A DNA stretch of 64,000 bases, taken from positions 56,328,914-56,392,913 of the forward strand of contig JALMGJ010000002.1 of assembly GCA_023362775.1 (NCBI GenBank). The letters are read 5' to 3'. This DNA is from Charina bottae (Eukaryota > Chordata > Lepidosauria > Squamata > Charinaidae). Under the pieces are notes generated by a model. That model was given only the letters and a program-made list of their open reading frames with translations. It searched no databases and was not told the DNA's origin. Shown in pieces: positions 45,109 through 56,170 of the stretch. A program made the position numbers and the translations under genes. Within the stretch, counting starts at the first letter, position 1. Each line of letters begins with the position of its first letter.

Positions 45109-45482
45109 ATGGAATATTTTAAACAGATTCTTTCTGACTTCCACCAAGATTTTAAACAGATTCTTTCTGACTCCTACTGTATCAAGCTTTTATGCAAGAC
45201 ATTCAGGACATCATGGAAAATATGAGGTCTAAAATGTGTCATCTGGTTGGGGATGTAGTGGATGAAACTGAGGAATTCAACAGTGATAGAAATGTTTTTT
45301 CTAAGAGTGAGATCGGGATTTCTACTGAGATGCTGGATGAAGATCAGATAGTGGAGTTGGAGAAATTTAAGGGAGAGAGAGATCTGCAAGCAATAAGTGA
45401 AATTGACTTTCTGGTGGAGCACATGAAAAAGAAGGGGTCATTATGTATGGGAGATTTTCTGAAGAGAAGTTGGAATTTTTGA
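45109..45482 (+). pseudogene. L1 ORF1-like N-terminal remnant (coiled-coil type)
   Basis: The initiating ATG at 45109 opens MEYFKQILSDFHQDFKQI, containing a 30-bp internal doublet. A frame change near 45180 is followed by MQDIQDIMENMRSKMCHLV and an acidic, heptad-like segment to a stop at 45482. The glutamate/lysine-rich helical composition resembles the N-terminus of L1 ORF1 (RNA-binding) proteins, but the RNA-recognition and C-terminal domains are absent. Assignment to L1 ORF1 is inference. Confidence 0.4.
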
Positions 45483-45731
45483 GGGGGGCAGTTGGGCTGT
45501 TCTTTTTTTTTTTTTTAAGAAAAAAGCCATGTGCACATTGTGGGGATATGTAAATGCTCTGGTTTATTTTGAAGTGGGATAAGGGTTAAAGAATGTTTAC
45601 CTGGATTGCTTTTAGTGTTTGGCTGATGTTATTTGTTTTTAAGGATTTGGATTAAGATTATTGGAGTATAAAAAAATGCTCATTTGGATGGTTTGGGTTT
45701 ATTAAGATTAAGATTATTAAAATTGTTGTAC

Positions 45732-45923
45732 TATTAAGTATAATGTCTATGAAGGTTCTCAGTCATCCAGGTGGAATTGTCTGTAGCTTGAATCATGTCA
45801 ACTGGATTTCTATTTTCTCAGTGGAAACGTTTCACTCCTTATCCAAGGAGCTTCTTCAGTCTGAGCAAAGTTAGTAAGGGAATCCTAAATATGTTTCTAG
45901 GTAGCTGTGTATTAAGTATAATG
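45732..45923 (+). mobile_element. PLE terminal-repeat insertion, 14-bp TSD
   Basis: 164 bp (45746-45909) lie between perfect tattaagtataatg repeats (45732-45745, 45910-45923). The sequence is one terminal arm of the PLE at 55344, including the hammerhead-like motif on the minus strand (45817-45865). It inserted into L1-like copy B, and the uninterrupted counterpart in copy A (near 18730-18755) confirms the empty site. Confidence 0.9.
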
Positions 45924-46501
45924 GCAGACAATATATGTGCTTTTTAGTTTGATTTTTTATTATAGTAGACAGAAATGTATAGAATAGTAGTAGGAAGGGA
46001 ATAATTAAATAAGTGTTATCTTTGGGGGGAAGTTGATTAGGAGGTTTATATGATTTTTTCCCCTTTATTTTAATATAAGGGGAGGGAGTAACTGTACTTA
46101 GTGATTTTTATAATGTGCCAAAGTGGAATGATTTATAGAAATAATGTGGTTTGGGTTTAATATAGAGTAAGAGATTGATTATGGAAAATTTTTGTATATC
46201 CTTGCTGTTAAAAGTCGGAAGTCACATCTTTCTGTAATTTTGAAAAAAAAATCTTTTGTGTTTTCACACCTTTTTAGTTTCTCTTCTCTTTTTTATAGTT
46301 TTTTTTTTTTTGTAGCTTTTATCTTTGTCTTGAAACTTAATAAAATTCTTATAAAAAATTATTGAAAAATAACACTAGTCTTTGAAATCTCACTCCAACC
46401 TGTGGTTGCCAAACCGGTTCTTGGGGATCAAGAGATGGAACCTAAGACGTATTTTGCATTTCCGTTTTTTTAAAAAATGACCTAAATAATTGAAATAAAT
46501 A

Positions 46502-47142
46502 CAGGTAGTCTTCAGTTAACGACAGTAATTGGCATTGGAATTTCCATCGCTAAGGGATGAGGTCATAAAGTGTGATGACATGTCACCACATTGTTTAGCA
46601 ACAGCAATCCCTGCAGTCCCAGTTGCTGTCATTGACCTCCTTGCAGCTTCCTGCCGGCTTCCAACAACCAAAGTCAGTGGGGAAGCTGGCAGGAAGATGC
46701 AAGTCCCGGGCGGCTTGCAAGCAGGCCAGCAGGGCAGTAAGTGGCTGCTGCTGGGCGGGAGAGGGTGCGTGGGTGGCTGGCTGGGCGTGGTGGGGCTGTG
46801 GTGGCTGCTGCTGGTGGGGGGAAGGATGCACGAAGGTGCAAGCAGCCCCAGAGTCACAATGCAGCAAGAAACCTCAGAGCCTCAGCACGGCAAAAAGCCC
46901 CAGAGCTGCAGTGAGCCTAGCAGAGGGGAGACAGGCAAAGATGATGGTCAGCTGGGGGGGGGGGCAGCAGGGGCAGCAGGGGGTGGTGGTCGTAAATGTG
47001 GACTGGCTCAAATTTTTATCACATGACCATGGGGGTGCTGTGACAGTTGTAAGTTCAAGGACTGGTTGCAAGTCCATTTTTTCAGTGCTGTCATAAATTT
47101 GAACAGTCACTGAACAAATAGACATTAAGCGAGGACTACTTG
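46502..47142 (-). mobile_element. Inverted-repeat element, long form (641 bp)
   Basis: The ends caggtagtcttcagttaacg and its diverged inverse (cattaagcgaggactacttg) are flanked by TA. The internal order is the reverse of the element at 8193-9007, including the cttcctgccggcttcc / ggaagctggcaggaag pair and a GC-rich core. No transposase. Frames of up to 165 codons across it are by-products of the GC-rich core. Confidence 0.8.
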
Positions 47143-47144
47143 TA

Positions 47145-48976
47145 TAGGTATAATATAAATAAATAATTATTGAATATGTTATTGTTTTTCTTTTTTTCAT
47201 ACCCATGAACTAATTTAAGTTATAGGTTGAATGTCTTTTTCCATAGGATGTGGTTAGACATGCATTTTTCTTTTCTACTAACAAAAGTAAAACATAGAGA
47301 TGGGCGGTGATATAAGTTAGAAATAATAAATAAATAAATAGTTAGCAGGTCAGGTAGTACTAATTATGAGAAATAAACAAACTAAAAATGACTCCTAGGA
47401 AGTAAGCAATCAATAAGTCTAGGTAACACATTTATTTTAATAAAAGCATGACAAATAGTTAAAGCACTTCACTGATATTACTCATCACTGTGAAGAACTA
47501 TTGTAGATGCATAATTAGATCCAGTGAAATGTAAGTATGAAAAATGCATTTGCAGGATTTGGCTGATTGAAATGGGTTCAGTACTGATGAAAGTCTTTGG
47601 ATCCATGTGATCTTTGTCAAGTTTTCATTAGCATGGCCTGAATGAACTAACCTTCGAAACTATGCACAACAGTCACACATGTTTATCGAAATTCTGAATA
47701 TAGTTGACAGATATTATCATATGGGGTCATTCTGCTTTATATCAAGAGCTAAATCGAGCCAAAATAAACTGAGGATTTTATGTACTCATACACAAATATA
47801 TACATATGTATAATTGTAACAGTTCAGGAAGTGCAGAAACAGTCAATCATTTGTCATTCTCACAACTGAGAAATGAAATTAAAGAAGGCTACATGCCAGG
47901 AATATTCTTAATTTATATTGCTATTCAAGCTTAATTTCAATTCCCTATCTCTGAGCCCAATCGGTCATAGAGGTTTTTAGGGATGGAGCATAGAGCAATT
48001 CTCTTTCCATGAGCTTATTTAAAGTTAAATTCTATGGCTTCCTGGGATTAAACAGGAATTCTCTACTTCAAATTCAGAGATGTCTGATTTCAGAGAGATA
48101 AATAAAATACTGGATTCCCCCCTCTGGTCTTTCATTTACCTTGCCCCTGGCTGTTTGGAAGTTGGATTTTGCCAATGACAAAAAAAATCTAAAGCAGAGG
48201 CACAACACCCGGCCATACCTCAAAATCAAGGAGAATTTAGAATCTGCTTTAAATATCCTCTCACTACATGCAATGGGAGTAAATATTTGACCAAGAGATG
48301 CAAACTTCTCTGTACTCCTTTTCACTGAAAGGCTGTGGGTTCCTTGGAACATTCTGGTCTTGGACATCTCCAATGAAGCATTAAGCATTAAGTTCTTCCT
48401 GTAAACTTGTCTACATTAATATGCATTATGTTAGGATTGGAAAAATTCACATAAACACAAAATTAATATAATTATTTGGACAACAGTCTCAGGTTGTTCA
48501 TATCCATTTCTTCTGTCTCATTGTCTCTGAGGAAGAATTGCATTCCTCAGAGACATGAATTCCACAAATAGAATCAAGAAGGAAAATCATTCTACTTCTT
48601 TTGCAAGTGTAGAGGAAACAGTATTTAAAAGAACAAAAAATGATAGCATATTATGTTGTGTCTTATTGTATTCAATATTACTGTACTGAAAGAAATGGAT
48701 TTCTATCTATTAGCATAGAAGATCTGCTCAGATATGTAAACAAAAGGATGCGTCACACTGTATGAGGTTTCCTCACAATTTTGGAACTAGTACAAATATT
48801 TAGGCCCAAAATATTTCATTTCTAACTTCAAATTAGATATTTAAAGTGGCAATCATATACATATTTTCTTATATCCCATTGTAATACATGATATAATATA
48901 TGGATTTTGCAAGTTTACCTTCTCATATAGGATCACCAAAGCTACAGTATTTACATGAACAAATATACTAAGCATT
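47145..48976. other. Mostly unassigned; L2 tail at 47297-47340
   Basis: agagatgggcggtgatataa followed by an AAAT run is an L2 3' tail. The rest is unrecognised. Confidence 0.5.
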
Positions 48977-49065
48977 GTGTTTATTTATTTACAGTATTTA
49001 TTTACTTGCTTACTTCATTTGTGTGGTGTCCAGTACTGAAGGCTCTAGGTGGCTAACAATCCCAC
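48977..49065 (-). mobile_element. L2-type 3' tail, antisense
   Basis: A (TTTA)n-like start is followed by ggtgtccagtactgaaggct and ctaggtggctaac, an eroded L2 3' end in antisense. It may belong to the antisense L2 at 49290-51480 with the RT region deleted. Confidence 0.5.
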
Positions 49066-49158
49066 CATATCTCCACAAATAAGAAAAAAAAAACAGAAGA
49101 CATCCAGAATATACAAAAAACATATCAGAGTCAATATAAAAACCAGAAAATACAAAAG

Positions 49159-49159
<1 letters not shown>

Positions 49160-49195
<36 letters not shown>
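49160..49195. repeat. (GAT)12 microsatellite
   Basis: A perfect run of GAT, which explains the poly-Asp and poly-Ser/Ile frames over it. Confidence 0.98.
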
Positions 49196-49289
49196 AAAGA
49201 TGATGAAACACAACAATGTGAAATCACAACAATGTGAAACCAAACTGGTTCTTCAACCAGAGCAAACCTTCTACCCATTCACTTCCTTA

Positions 49290-51480
49290 GGATTCACAGA
49301 TGGAATCCTAGATCGCTTCACAGGGTGAAGCCCGGTCATCTCCTTTTGAACTGTCCAGCTGAAGTCCAACTCCTCTCAGATATGAGCAGTTTATCAGTCA
49401 AATGTGTGAACATCCTTCACAGGAGTCCTTCAGTTGACCTTGGTGATCACCTTTCCTCAGGAGGGAATGAGTTGCTTTCAAGAGGACTGCTGGGTAGGCA
49501 TTCAGCAGGCACAATCAGGGACTGGTAATTCCTTTTTCCCACTCGAATCACCACTACGTAGGTTCAGATGAAGTTCTTACCAGTGTCCAGAGAGACTCAA
49601 AAAGGGTTCTCCTCCAGAGATGCTGTAGGCATCTCCTCTACCTCTTCATTTTCCTGAGCTCCTTAGGAAACCAAGGGCTGCAGTGGATCTAGTGCAATAA
49701 ATCAAGTCCCCTAGTCACTCCCTTAAGTAAGCAACCAGAGATTAGATTAAGCTGTACACCAGGTCCTCACAAAACTCCCCAAGCACCCTCTGAAAAACCC
49801 TGGGATCCATTAGATACCTGGAGCAGACTGCTATAATGCTCCCTTCCCCACTACAGAAAGGGATTGCACCCATAGCAATCAGAAAGTGATCTGTCTGTGA
49901 CAAGGAGTGAAGCTCAATGCCCTCCACTGTCACATCAAACTGTGAGGCAAAAGCCAGATATAATATATGACCTCTTGTGTACATCAGTTCCTCAACTAGA
50001 TCAGGTCCATGCTTATCATGGCAGTCATGAACTCCTGGGTCACTCAGACCTTTCATCAAGCGAAGGCAGGTTGAAGCCCCCCAGCACTTCCAGCTTGGGG
50101 AACTCCACCACTGCAATGGCCATGTGGTCACCAAAGTCCTGGCAGGGATGCTCAGGGAGAATGGTACAAAAGCGGCAAACCCAATTGGCCCTTTGAGCCC
50201 AACTGTGCAAACAAATTCTCACATTTGGCTATCTGCAGAGTAGTGCCTCTTGATGCCAACAGTTTCATGAATGACAAGAGCAATCCAAACCCAGGTGGGC
50301 AAATTTCTGAGAAACATGCTTTTCCTCTCCCACCCAGATTTCAGTGGCACAAGCCCTCTCATTCATAGTTAACCATGGATAAATATGTTTTTATTGCTGA
50401 CATTTAATAGCAACAGCCAAATTGCCTGAGACCCAAAAATCTGATACTGTGTCCCCCTACCCAGAAAACTCTCTGCCATCTAACATAGAATCTATCAGCC
50501 TTACCAGGTAGACCAGATAGGAAACATGACCAGATGAGCTAATTCTACTTTATTGTAAGGCTACTTTAACAGAATCTTGCAAGTCTGATAGTACAATTCT
50601 CCTCCATCTCCTTTACAACCTGAGAAATTAGGGAGGGTCTCTTCTGAGCCTCTTACCCTGCCCACTATCCAGCTGCGGGCTATACTGTCTCTTATCTGAC
50701 TGTTCCCTAGGTAATGTCTCTGGGCCCAGTCTCCCAAGGTCATTCCCACGTACCACTACAGAATCACATTCAAAACCACAATCAATTAGGTGCTTTTGAG
50801 TTATTCCAGCCCCTCAGGCACCCTTCTATTACCATTTTCAGTACATAACCCACATCTAGCCCACTCCCCTACTTTATCCAAGCCCTGCTCTCACTAGAAA
50901 TAGGAGGCACTTACAAAACCAAATGCCTCAGTGCCCAACCCTAGCTCTCATCTACGGTGTAAACCACCAGACCCTCAACCAGGTACCACACCCAAAGACA
51001 TCTCAGAGTTCCCACACAGCCAGCATTTCCAAGGACTTTCATGTTGATGAAATCCAGATTCCATGCTGCCCTAGGTTGCATCCTCATTCCAAACTATATT
51101 GAAACTTCCAAAAGGTAGGGAAACCTGCTCCTCCAAGACCACATCCAGAGTCATCCCAATGGTATAAGGAGCCCTCCCCCAGCAAAGTCTAGCTAGGAAA
51201 CTCAGGATTCAGAGCTAGTCCCATACTGGCAGCTACTGGCCCAGACGTCCTACAGCTAGCACAGTACCTTCTCTAGAGGTCTTGTCTGCTTGTATCTGGT
51301 AAATTCTGGCATTGCCTGGATAAACAAAGAAGCCACCAAAATGGTAACCACCAGTCAGAGGCTACTCAGACCTCTAGTGCCAGGAGCTAACCAGCTCCTC
51401 CAAAGCTTGAGAGTCCAGGAAATTTAAGTCATGGCACCACGTTCCTCCCCCAGTTGCCAGGCTGTCAATGGCCCCTGGAT
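49290..51480 (-). mobile_element. Old antisense L2, endonuclease-to-linker region
   Basis: On the minus strand, FPKLEVLGGFNLPSL corresponds to FPRLMVLGDFNLPSL of the first L2. MDPRVFQRVLGEF then corresponds to VDPIGFQRELGVI, followed by decayed linker sequence down to about 49290. Sequence from 50230 to about 51480 probably holds the 5' part but is too eroded for motif-level support. The RT region is absent. Confidence 0.6.
49742..50222 (-). pseudogene. Decayed L2 endonuclease domain
   Basis: Two overlapping frames hold the domain: the GFNLPSL segment (50040-50222) and a 130-codon frame (49742-50134) with SQTDHFLIAMGA, the SDH-like motif, and the MDPRVFQR linker. The catalytic Asp of GDFN is now Gly and the Ser of SDH is Thr, so it would be inactive even if in frame. 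Confidence 0.6.
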
Positions 51481-52934
51481 ATCTCTTTCCATGCTTCACG
51501 CACTATATATTTTTTAACCAGGCTGCCCTCAAGATGTTTGGGGTCTCAAGGCAAGGGACAAGATAGTGTCCCTATCACCATATTTCATCACATATTCCAC
51601 ATAGAGAAGAAAACATGACAGGCAGCTGAAGTTTACCACAACACAAGTGTCAGAACAATGTCCTCCATGATATCTGAGGGAAACTGGCCACATAAGGTAG
51701 GACAGGACTGAGAAGGATGGGCCAGGGAGCTGCTACTGCTGATTTCCAATATTAATAGCTGTAGCCAGTCACTTCCTCTACTATATGGTAAAATGGCCCC
51801 TGTTTTTAACACTACTCCATCCTCTGGCAGATCCCAAGTAGTGGAAACCTCAGCTTATTTAAATTTCTATTGCACATTTCTTGCTCAAAAATCTCTACAG
51901 GCATGGTCAATACATCAAAGGTAGCACAGCAACAAAGCCACAAGAATATAAAAACTAGCACTAAAACTGAGATATGTTAAAGCAGAAGACTAATAGTAAT
52001 TTTAAAACCTAGTTTAAAAGGCGGTTGTTTTTCTCAAAACCAAGAAAGAATAAAGAAAGAATAATGGGTCCCTTCTAAGGGAAAGATATAGAACAACCTT
52101 TTCCCACAGGGCTAACAAGTGCTAGCAGGGGTGACTTCAAAGGGCCTTTCCTGCCATTTTAATAACTGGACAGACACGTAATACCAGCTTTGCCCAGTAT
52201 GCACTTTCCTGTGGTTGACATGATTTGATGTAAAGATCTGATAAAGTGATGTGACAGGATTTGATGTGATTTAGTGTAATACAATAGATATGAAGAAAGA
52301 AATTTCTCTGAGTAGACAAAAATAAAGAAGGCATTTTCAGCTGCCTGGCAAAGAACCTAATTCTGCAGCTAATAACATGAAAACAAGTGTTCTGCACCTG
52401 CAAAACTACAGTAATAATTTCAAGTGAAGATGACAGCAGCTCTTCTATCATTCTCTTACAGCGTGAGAAATGAGATGTGAGGGTTCTGTTCCATGCAGGG
52501 CATCAGTGAAGAATAGCCATGCGGAAGGCTTTATCAAAGGACAGATCCTGATTTTGCTGCTTTAGGATTCATGGTTTGATTTTTTGGGCATCCCAAACTT
52601 AGTAACAGCTCCTGGGGAGCAGCCATTGTCTATTAACATGCTGCGTTCACATTTTGTGCATGTGTTTGCCCTTATTCTGGTCCCCTCCGCATTTTTATGG
52701 AATGCAAAATGGTGCCTGTCATTTTAGGATTACAAAAGTAGCTGCTTGAATTTCCTTACACATCTGTGAAATGAATACATGGTTGTGCTAGGAATATTAA
52801 AGATTTTCTGGAATCGTCTATTTATCCATTTTACACTGAGTCATTTGAACTCTGGCTGTGTATTGATAAGAGCACATGGGGAAGTGGCATTAAAAATGCA
52901 GGCATCTTGCTCTATAGTGCATTGCTTTCTAGGC
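51481..52934. other. Unassigned stretch
   Basis: No exon or repeat recognised. Confidence 0.5.
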
Positions 52935-53015
52935 ATGTTGTGCCTACAATCCCCAGAATTCTCAGCCAACAGGCCATCTGGGACTTGTAGTTCCAAGACA
53001 TTTGGAGGCTAGGTT
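52935..53015. mobile_element. hAT-type MITE fragment
   Basis: tacaatccccagaattctca followed by gggacttgtagttcc matches the common squamate short DNA element that pairs 'actacaactcccagaatt' with its inverse. Ends are not defined. Confidence 0.4.
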
Positions 53016-55330
53016 AGGAAAAGCTGGTAGGACATTTTTTGATCATGGCCATGACAATTCAGTATGGTAATTAAACTGCAAAATGAATTTGAAAAATCAA
53101 TAGTGAGAGGCTGGAAGAGAGACACTTCAGATCTGCCAGGTTGGGCCTATATTCAGGGCACTCTTTGCAGACCTCTGCAGATGAATATTAGGCTGTTTTG
53201 GAATGAGTAGCATATGTGCTATCTGGGCTGTGAGCACCTTTTAGGGGACTGGGGAAATTTAATCTGCATATGCCCCCTACATTATATACAGCAGTGGCCA
53301 AATACAGCATCTTGTATACGTGCCTGTTCAAATGATTTAAGCTAAAATTTCCTTAGAGGCTGCTTATTGCAAGAATGAAGTAATGTCATTAATCCTCCGT
53401 GAACATTCCCCGGTATGTTATTCAGCCTGCCTGCTGACATTTAAGCATTAAACCTTTTTGACAGGTACAGCATTCGATTGCTTGGGTGCCATATGAATGC
53501 ATCTCCTGTGATTTTGCATAAAGTTATTTCTGTTCTAGTTGGCAGGGATGAACTTTTTGTCACAGGCTCTGCACATAACATTCTGCCCTTCATGGCCTTC
53601 TGATTTTAGCACCATCAGGCACAACATCCCAAGCAAATTTTGCATTCCATCTCTTTCCTCTGAGACAAGCTGTTCTTCTTCTGAGCTTTGACATGGCAAT
53701 CCTTTCCAGAACTTGGGGGACAGAAACATATATTTCAGCTATTCAGCTCTTAACAGAATTTGCCTTCACTCACCAATACTGCATCTCAGTAGGTGTTTAA
53801 ACATGGGTAAATTTAAAAAAAGGGGGAAAGACTTTTGACCCCTTAGCCATATACTCCATATATGTTATGGTATGTTTGAATTGAATGTACATGTGTACAA
53901 CCCAGCCAGAAAATATATGACAATATTTCCACCAAGTAATCTTGGAACCTCCTACATAAATGGTACTTATTTGCACTGAATTTTGTTTTGTGCTTCTGCT
54001 TGTGTTGCACCTGCAGGGGAGGCTAAGTACCCAAAATACATCCAATAGGACTGTGCAAATCTTCAAGGGAGTGTTTTGCTTCAGTGAAGATATGAGTGAA
54101 GCATCCCCTTGAAGTTGTTCCATGAAGCAATGTGGCCCTCTTGCTTCTAAGAGCTCCTGCTGAAGGAGAAGAGTAAGAGGAGTGAAGTGGTTCCAGGCTG
54201 GGTGGCTTGGGCAAATAATGTGTGGGTCCCTGTACTGTGTGTCAAAACCATCCATCCTGGAGCACCTCTGGTGTGTGATGGTCTGTGCTGAAGGTCTGCC
54301 AGATGGGGTGTCTTCAACATACAATGAACCCCACAGCATGTGCCAAAAATGCCCAGACTGGCAGCACTTCTCCTATAGCACTGGCCCACAGACGCTTAAG
54401 GGGATGCACTTTGATTCATTGAGGCAAGTCACCTTTTCACTCCAACAAAGGCAATGGCATCATCTCCACAGCTGGAATCTCTTTGATGAAATGAATCTAA
54501 GTCCCTTTGCACCCATTTTGTAAAGACAGAAATAAAACACCAAACCTATTCTTATTGGATGCATGAGGATCCTCTGATCACTGGGTTTTGGGGAGATCAG
54601 GAGGATTGGCATAGCTGCTTGTTGAACTTGGGCCTACCTGGAAAAGAAGCTTCAGCTGATAAAAAGTGGTTGAAACATTGCATACTGTGTGTTAGAATCT
54701 CAGAAGGATTAGAAAAGCCCCTGAATCTCCAAAGCACTTCAGAATGCTTTAAAATGCTTCAGAAATACCTGATTTAATTAGCAGTTCCCAACTTCAATTT
54801 GGAAAACTATTCTGAAGGGGTGATTCAGTTGAAGCTTTTGGGACTCAAATCATTCATTTGAAGCTTCACAAAACCATACTCACCTAACCCTATTGAATGT
54901 TAATCAGGGAAGTAAAAATGCAGAGCAGACATCAAGGAAAGCACCAGGAGAGAAAAAGCTACCTTGTTAATTAATTAATAATTAATTAATTAATCATTCT
55001 TTATTTTATTTGAATGTTGCCTTTTTGTCAAATGCTTGAGCCATGGGTATTTGATTTCCCTTTCTTCTTCCACTTCGCTGGACTTTCTAATTCAAAGACT
55101 GACAAGAGGAGAGAGAAAATATCCTTTGATCTGGATCTATTGTAAACAAAGAAGCATGATGCAAACACAGAGACCATGCTCAAATAGGCATAACTGATTT
55201 ATTCAGTAAGAGACTTGGAAGTCTTCCAGACAAAGTTGTGGCCCTCATAATGGAAGAGATGTGTCCCTGACTTGCAATTGTGAACAAGGTCAACATATCT
55301 CTTTCTATTCCAGTTCTGTTGTATCAGTGC
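53016..55330. other. Unassigned stretch
   Basis: Contains a short (TTAA)n-like run at 54963-54996. A 180-codon antisense frame (53797-54339) has no recognisable domain, biased composition or splice context that would support a gene. Confidence 0.5.
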
Positions 55331-55508
55331 ATGGGGAAATATTTCAATGAAGGTTCTCAGTCATCCAGGTGGAACAGTCTGTGGCTTGAATCATGTCAAC
55401 TGGATTTCTATTTTCTCAGTAGAAACGTTTCACTCCTTATCCAAGGAGCTTCTTCAGTCTGAGTAAAGTTAGTAATGGAATCCTTAAATATGTTTCTAGG
55501 GTGGCTGT

Positions 55509-55985
55509 GTGACCTTGCACCTGGGGCTAGGTCATGGTTATTTTGAGATGATTCCTAGATTCCTTTTCCACAAGGAAAGCAATGTAGTGTATGCAATCCA
55601 GTGCAGTGAGGAGTGCTCTGAACTCTACATTGGAGAAACCAAACAACCTTTGTACAGGAGGATGGCCCAACACAGGAGAAGTAACACCACAGGACCAGAG
55701 TCAGCAGTTTATCTTCATCTAAAGGGAAAAGGACACTCATTTGAGGACATTAATGTTCACATTTTAGAGAGAGAAGATAGGTGGTTTGAGAGAGGGGTCA
55801 AGGAATCCATTTATGCCAACTTGGAAAATCCTTCCTTGAATAGAGGTGGGGGCCTCAGGCACAACCTTTCCCCCATCTTCCTCCCTGCTTTGTCTTCTGT
55901 GCCTAGGAAGATTAAGACCATTTCACAAGCTCAACAGCAGCATGGTGATCTTAACGATCCTCCTTTAGATAATAAAAGGACTTAA
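55509..55985 (+). CDS. GIY-YIG endonuclease domain of a PLE (partial)
   Basis: An open frame of 158 codons. The first roughly 20 residues are read from the arm and are probably not native. Then comes the GIY-YIG nuclease: VVYAIQC as the GIY strand near residue 26, LYIGET as the YIG strand near 38, an Arg/His helix (PLYRRMAQHRR) carrying the catalytic Arg near 47-56, a conserved HLKGKGHSFEDINV strand, and GVKESIYANLENPSLN with the catalytic Glu near 117. PLEs use this C-terminal domain to nick the target for reverse transcription. It lacks the N-terminal RT and linker. No frameshift is visible across the domain, so the nuclease could in principle be intact. ATG choice is arbitrary. Confidence 0.8.
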   Translation: MTLHLGLGHGYFEMIPRFLFHKESNVVYAIQCSEECSELYIGETKQPLYRRMAQHRRSNTTGPESAVYLHLKGKGHSFEDINVHILEREDRWFERGVKESIYANLENPSLNRGGGLRHNLSPIFLPALSSVPRKIKTISQAQQQHGDLNDPPLDNKRT

Positions 55986-56071
55986 AATAACATCTCAATA
56001 TAACCATGCCCCCAGGTGTAAGGTCACACAGCTACCTAGAAACATATTTAAGGATTCCCTTACTAACTTTA

Positions 56072-56120
56072 CTCAGACTGAAGAAGCTCCTTGGATAAGG
56101 AGCGAAACGTTTCCACTGAG
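56072..56120 (+). ncRNA. Hammerhead-ribozyme-like motif in PLE right arm (mirror at 55414-55463, minus)
   Basis: It has the same layout as at 27413: CTCAG, CTGAAGA, a 7-bp hairpin, GAAA, palindromic acgt, then CTGAG. The left-arm copy differs by a C-to-T change that turns the last hairpin pair G-C into G-U-like, plus one downstream change. The fold is otherwise preserved. Confidence 0.4.
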
Positions 56121-56170
56121 AAAATAGAAATCCAGTTGACATGATTCAAGCCACAGAATGGGGAAATATT

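Larger units (their letters stand above)
44381..46374 (+). mobile_element. Short L1-like non-LTR element, copy B, with 15-bp TSD
   Basis: The body is 44396-46359, bounded by perfect tattgaaaaataaca (44381-44395 and 46360-46374). The 5' leader (cttccagtggggacatgacg, caggcaggttttcctga, catctgtcctccggatgg) and the 3' end (tgctgttaaaagtcggaagt, AATAAAATTCTT) match copy A at 17527-19314. The element keeps an ORF1-like remnant but no endonuclease/RT frame. Both copies reach the same 5' start, so the family is a defined short element rather than random 5' truncation. A PLE is nested at 45746-45909. Confidence 0.7.
55331..56170 (+). mobile_element. Penelope-like element (family 2), 814-bp unit with 13-bp TSD
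   Basis: 55344-56157 lies between perfect atggggaaatatt repeats (55331-55343, 56158-56170). The left arm (about 55378-55547) and right arm (about 55983-56155) are inverted copies of about 175 bp at roughly 94% identity. Between them is one GIY-YIG frame. The reverse transcriptase is absent, so this is an internally reduced PLE that still inserted with a normal TSD. The two smaller copies at 27264 and 45746 share its arms. Confidence 0.9.

Noticed and set aside
46529..47096. Frames of 165 and 157 codons
   Set aside because: Same cause: GC-rich, G/C-skewed core of the 641-bp element, with no motif and overlapping in two registers.
53797..54339. 180-codon antisense frame
   Set aside because: No recognisable domain, mixed composition, and no flanking exons that would make a gene. 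Kept as unassigned.
55331..56170. CRISPR-like or phage-like reading of the repeated inverted arms
   Set aside because: Only one inverted pair with 13-bp TSDs and a PLE nuclease between, in a vertebrate genome; there are no regularly spaced direct repeats.
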